A stretch of DNA of 64,000 nucleotides from contig JAAFAI010000022.1 in NCBI GenBank assembly GCA_018222405.1, positions 1-64,000 on the forward strand, given 5' to 3'. The position numbers and the translations under genes are program-made. Under the pieces are notes generated by a model. The model was given only the letters and a program-made list of their open reading frames with translations. It had not been told where the DNA came from and made no database searches. The stretch comes from Gammaproteobacteria bacterium. GTDB taxonomy: Bacteria; Pseudomonadota; Gammaproteobacteria; Enterobacterales; Alteromonadaceae. Shown piece by piece: positions 62,027 through 64,000 of this stretch (within the stretch, counting starts at the first letter, position 1; the number at the start of each line of letters is the position of its first letter).

Positions 62027-63013
62027 TTATACTTTTTTAAGCGTATTAACGGCCTGGGTTAATTGCTCATCATAGGGCGCATTAAAGGTCACCATCTCTT
62101 CGGTTTTCGGGTGCATCAGCCGTAAGCTGGAGGCATGCAAAAACAGACGAGTGAGTCCGATGCGTTTCATTTGTTTATCAAATTCCGCATCACCATACTT
62201 GTCATCACAGGCAATGGGGTGCCCGGCGTGTAAACAATGTACGCGGATCTGGTGAGTGCGGCCAGTAATTGGCGAAGCCTCAACCAGCGTGGCGTTGTCG
62301 AATGACTGTAAAATACGGTAGCGGGTTTCAGAAGGCTTACCCTGCTCAGACACGCTTACCAGACGCTCACCGGATTGCAAAATGTTCTTTTGCAGTGGCG
62401 CCTTTACTTTAAAGCGATTCTGCGGCCACTGGCCAGCCACCAGAGCATGGTAGCGTTTATCCATCTGGCTGTTACGCAGTTGCTCGTGCATATGGCGTAA
62501 CGCCGAGCGCTTTTTGGCGACCAGAATACAGCCAGATGTATCCCGGTCCAGGCGGTGAACCAGCTCCATAAACTTCGCTTCAGGGCGCAGTGCTCTGAGC
62601 CCTTCAATCAAACCAAAGCTCAAACCACTACCGCCGTGCACCGCCAACCCGGAGGGCTTGTTAAACACAATGATATGTGAATCTTCAAACAGGATGTGCT
62701 GTTCCAGGCTGGCAATCTTTTCCAGTTTAGGCGATGGCAATTCAGGAGTTTCACTCACCCTGACCGGCGGCACACGAATCAAATCCCCCGCTACCAGTTT
62801 ATATTCAGGCTTTACCCGTTTCTTATTAACCCGCACTTCACCTTTGCGTAAAATGCGGTAAATAAGGCTTTTGGGAACGCCTTTTAAGAAGGTACGCAGA
62901 AAATTATCGATGCGTTGCCCGTCTAAATCGGGTTCGACTTCAACAAATTGAACCTGGGATGTGGAAGAATTATTGTCTGGTGATGTCACGGGCACTGCGT
63001 CGGCTGATTTCAT
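62027..63013 (-). CDS. rluC: 23S rRNA pseudouridine synthase RluC
   Basis: 328 residues. S4 RNA-binding domain at about 28-90 (GQRIDNFLRTFLKGVPKSLIYRILRKGEVRVNKKR), then the RluA-type catalytic core with the Asp in ELVHRLDRDTSGCILVAKK and GRTHQIRVHC. It makes pseudouridines in 23S rRNA (positions 955, 2504 and 2580 in E. coli). It lies divergent from rne, which is the normal location. Confidence 0.94.
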   Translation of the reverse strand: MKSADAVPVTSPDNNSSTSQVQFVEVEPDLDGQRIDNFLRTFLKGVPKSLIYRILRKGEVRVNKKRVKPEYKLVAGDLIRVPPVRVSETPELPSPKLEKIASLEQHILFEDSHIIVFNKPSGLAVHGGSGLSFGLIEGLRALRPEAKFMELVHRLDRDTSGCILVAKKRSALRHMHEQLRNSQMDKRYHALVAGQWPQNRFKVKAPLQKNILQSGERLVSVSEQGKPSETRYRILQSFDNATLVEASPITGRTHQIRVHCLHAGHPIACDDKYGDAEFDKQMKRIGLTRLFLHASSLRLMHPKTEEMVTFNAPYDEQLTQAVNTLKKV

Positions 63014-63675
63014 AAGCGGCGATTCTAACGTATTTCATCTGTACATTCACTTAACTCAACCCCCGTTCAATCAAAAACTACGCCATGAGTGCTCGTTTAA
63101 CCCGGCATTTTGTTCAGAAAACGATGTTCGACAGGGTTAATTACTACCTAATTACGCGTATAGCTTGCCTATTTCAACTCTTTGGTGCGATAATCAAACT
63201 GTTTTAACCGAAGCGACACCGAAAGGTTCTCGTCAGACTCGTTGTTAAAATAACGTTAAACTAAAAAGTTAAACAACCGGTCGTAGAGTCTGTATTACCA
63301 CCAAACTACCCCATTGCGGAATTATCAATTGAGTAGGTAATACAACGTGCGTGGATGAACAATCACGTAGCTGAAAACTTGCGACAATGGCAAAAATAAT
63401 TTGCCGTTTAGTTATACAGAATTGAATTGACATAGTTCACTGACCCGCGAAGTTCAGGTTGGTGAACAGATACAGAAAACTTGTACAGGGCCGTCGTTCC
63501 CGACACCCAATAAAGACAGAAACGCTTTTTTGAAGAAGTAAAAAGCGAATAAAATCAAGGGTAATACGACAATACAACAAGATCCCTGCCCAACGCGATG
63601 TTGCGCGGTGAGGTTTTGCACAGTCACTTTAATTGTGTATCTGAACGGCTGTAAGCAATAACAGAGTTAGATACA
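63014..63675. other. 662-bp intergenic region between rluC and rne; rne leader
   Basis: No gene was found. It contains the divergent promoters of rluC and rne and a long rne leader. A promoter lies at 63165-63194. Leader hairpins include GTTCAC-N22-GTGAAC (63435-63467, imperfect extended stem) and CGCTTTTT with AAAAAGCG (63523-63547). Long rne leaders act in autoregulation by RNase E in E. coli; this is inferred here by location. Confidence 0.55.
63165..63194 (+). promoter_or_regulatory. Candidate rne promoter
   Basis: -35 TTGCCT (63165-63170), 18-bp spacer, -10 GATAAT (63189-63194). This would give a leader of about 475 nt before the rne ATG, long as in other gammaproteobacteria. Confidence 0.5.
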
Positions 63676-64000
63676 ATGAAAAGAATGCTAATCAATGCAA
63701 CTCAACAAGAAGAGTTGCGGGTTGCCCTGGTAGACGGGCAACGCTTGTATGATTTAGATATAGAAAGTCCCGGGCACGAGCAAAAGAAAGCGAATATCTA
63801 TAAAGGTAAGATTACCCGTGTAGAACCTAGCTTAGAAGCTGCCTTTGTTGACTACGGCGCCGAACGCCACGGTTTCCTTCCCCTCAAAGAAATTGCCCGC
63901 ACTTATTTCCCGAAAAACTACAAGCTTGAAGGTCGTCCGAACATTAAGGACGTCATCAAGGAAGGTCAGGAAGTTATCGTTCAAATCGATAAGGAAGAGC
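63676..64000 (+). CDS. rne: Ribonuclease E, N-terminal part (cut by the window end)
   Basis: The first 108 codons: [29 protein letters not shown], then [37 protein letters not shown], the start of the S1 domain of RNase E/G. The presence of [27 protein letters not shown] is typical of RNase E rather than RNase G. It is the endoribonuclease that starts mRNA decay and processes rRNA and tRNA. Reading frame is intact to the end of the window. Confidence 0.95.
   Translation, partial: MKRMLINATQQEELRVALVDGQRLYDLDIESPGHEQKKANIYKGKITRVEPSLEAAFVDYGAERHGFLPLKEIARTYFPKNYKLEGRPNIKDVIKEGQEVIVQIDKEE

Noticed and set aside
1-64000. CRISPR arrays, tRNA, rRNA genes, insertion sequences and prophage genes
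   Set aside because: Reading through the window showed no regular spaced repeats, no tRNA-like cloverleaf with CCA end, no transposase or integrase motifs and no phage structural proteins.

Overview
The window is a chromosomal segment of a marine-type gammaproteobacterium, most likely in the order Alteromonadales. This is inferred from protein content, not from a database search. Supporting signs are the yceD-rpmF-plsX-fabHDG-acpP-fabF-pabC-mltG-tmk-holB-tatD backbone next to maf, rluC and rne, an SO_0444-type Cu/Zn exporter, a secreted M2 dipeptidase, a DUF3718 protein, and a TonB-receptor/SapC/cupin/flavin-halogenase cluster. No rRNA or tRNA gene, insertion sequence, prophage gene or CRISPR array was seen.

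Layout. 0.1-3.4 kb (minus): the 5-oxoprolinase genes pxpA-pxpB-pxpC followed by a class IV (D-amino-acid type) aminotransferase. 3.5-6 kb: a CvfB-like S1 protein, an OsmC-like protein and an MFS transporter. 6.3-13.8 kb: a lipoprotein membrane-fusion protein and two different RND pumps in tandem, with no outer-membrane channel gene. 13.8-16.3 kb: a DUF3718 periplasmic protein, a DUF2189 membrane protein and a small LRAT/NlpC-like putative Cys enzyme. 16.4-20.7 kb: alaA-yfbR-dgt and a lipoprotein alpha/beta hydrolase. 21-28.3 kb: msrPQ, an MBL-rhodanese fusion, a small membrane protein behind a G8 tract, a rhodanese-GNAT pair divergent from a GlxA-type regulator, a LexA-controlled SulA-like gene and a YchJ-like SEC-C protein. 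28.5-34.3 kb: the M2 dipeptidase, an EamA exporter divergent from a LysR regulator, a MerR/ZntR-like regulator coupled to the SO_0444 exporter, and a PMP3 proteolipid whose start codon lies in a perfect 13-bp stem.

34.3-47.3 kb is a sugar-acid/nutrient uptake island: a large TonB-dependent receptor followed by sapC, a JmjC-like cupin gene and two flavin-dependent halogenase-like genes, then a ROK regulator and a complete gluconate module (GntP permease, gluconokinase, GntR repressor) with two recognisable GntR-type operators. 47.4-54.2 kb: a secreted serine hydrolase and the pabC-mltG-tmk-holB-tatD operon extended by a PNPOx-like and a macrodomain gene. 54.3-60.6 kb: the fatty-acid and phospholipid operon (yceD, rpmF, plsX, fabH, fabD, fabG, acpP, fabF), with a strong hairpin between acpP and fabF and a terminator after fabF. 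60.7-64 kb: maf, a HAD phosphatase, rluC and the start of rne behind a long leader.

The least ordinary parts are the receptor/SapC/cupin/halogenase cluster with its GTTAC-dyad promoter, the PMP3 start-codon hairpin, the Cys-Cys-repeat linker of the metal exporter, the LRAT-like protein, and several well-formed operators upstream of regulators. No wholly new defence or mobile system could be supported.
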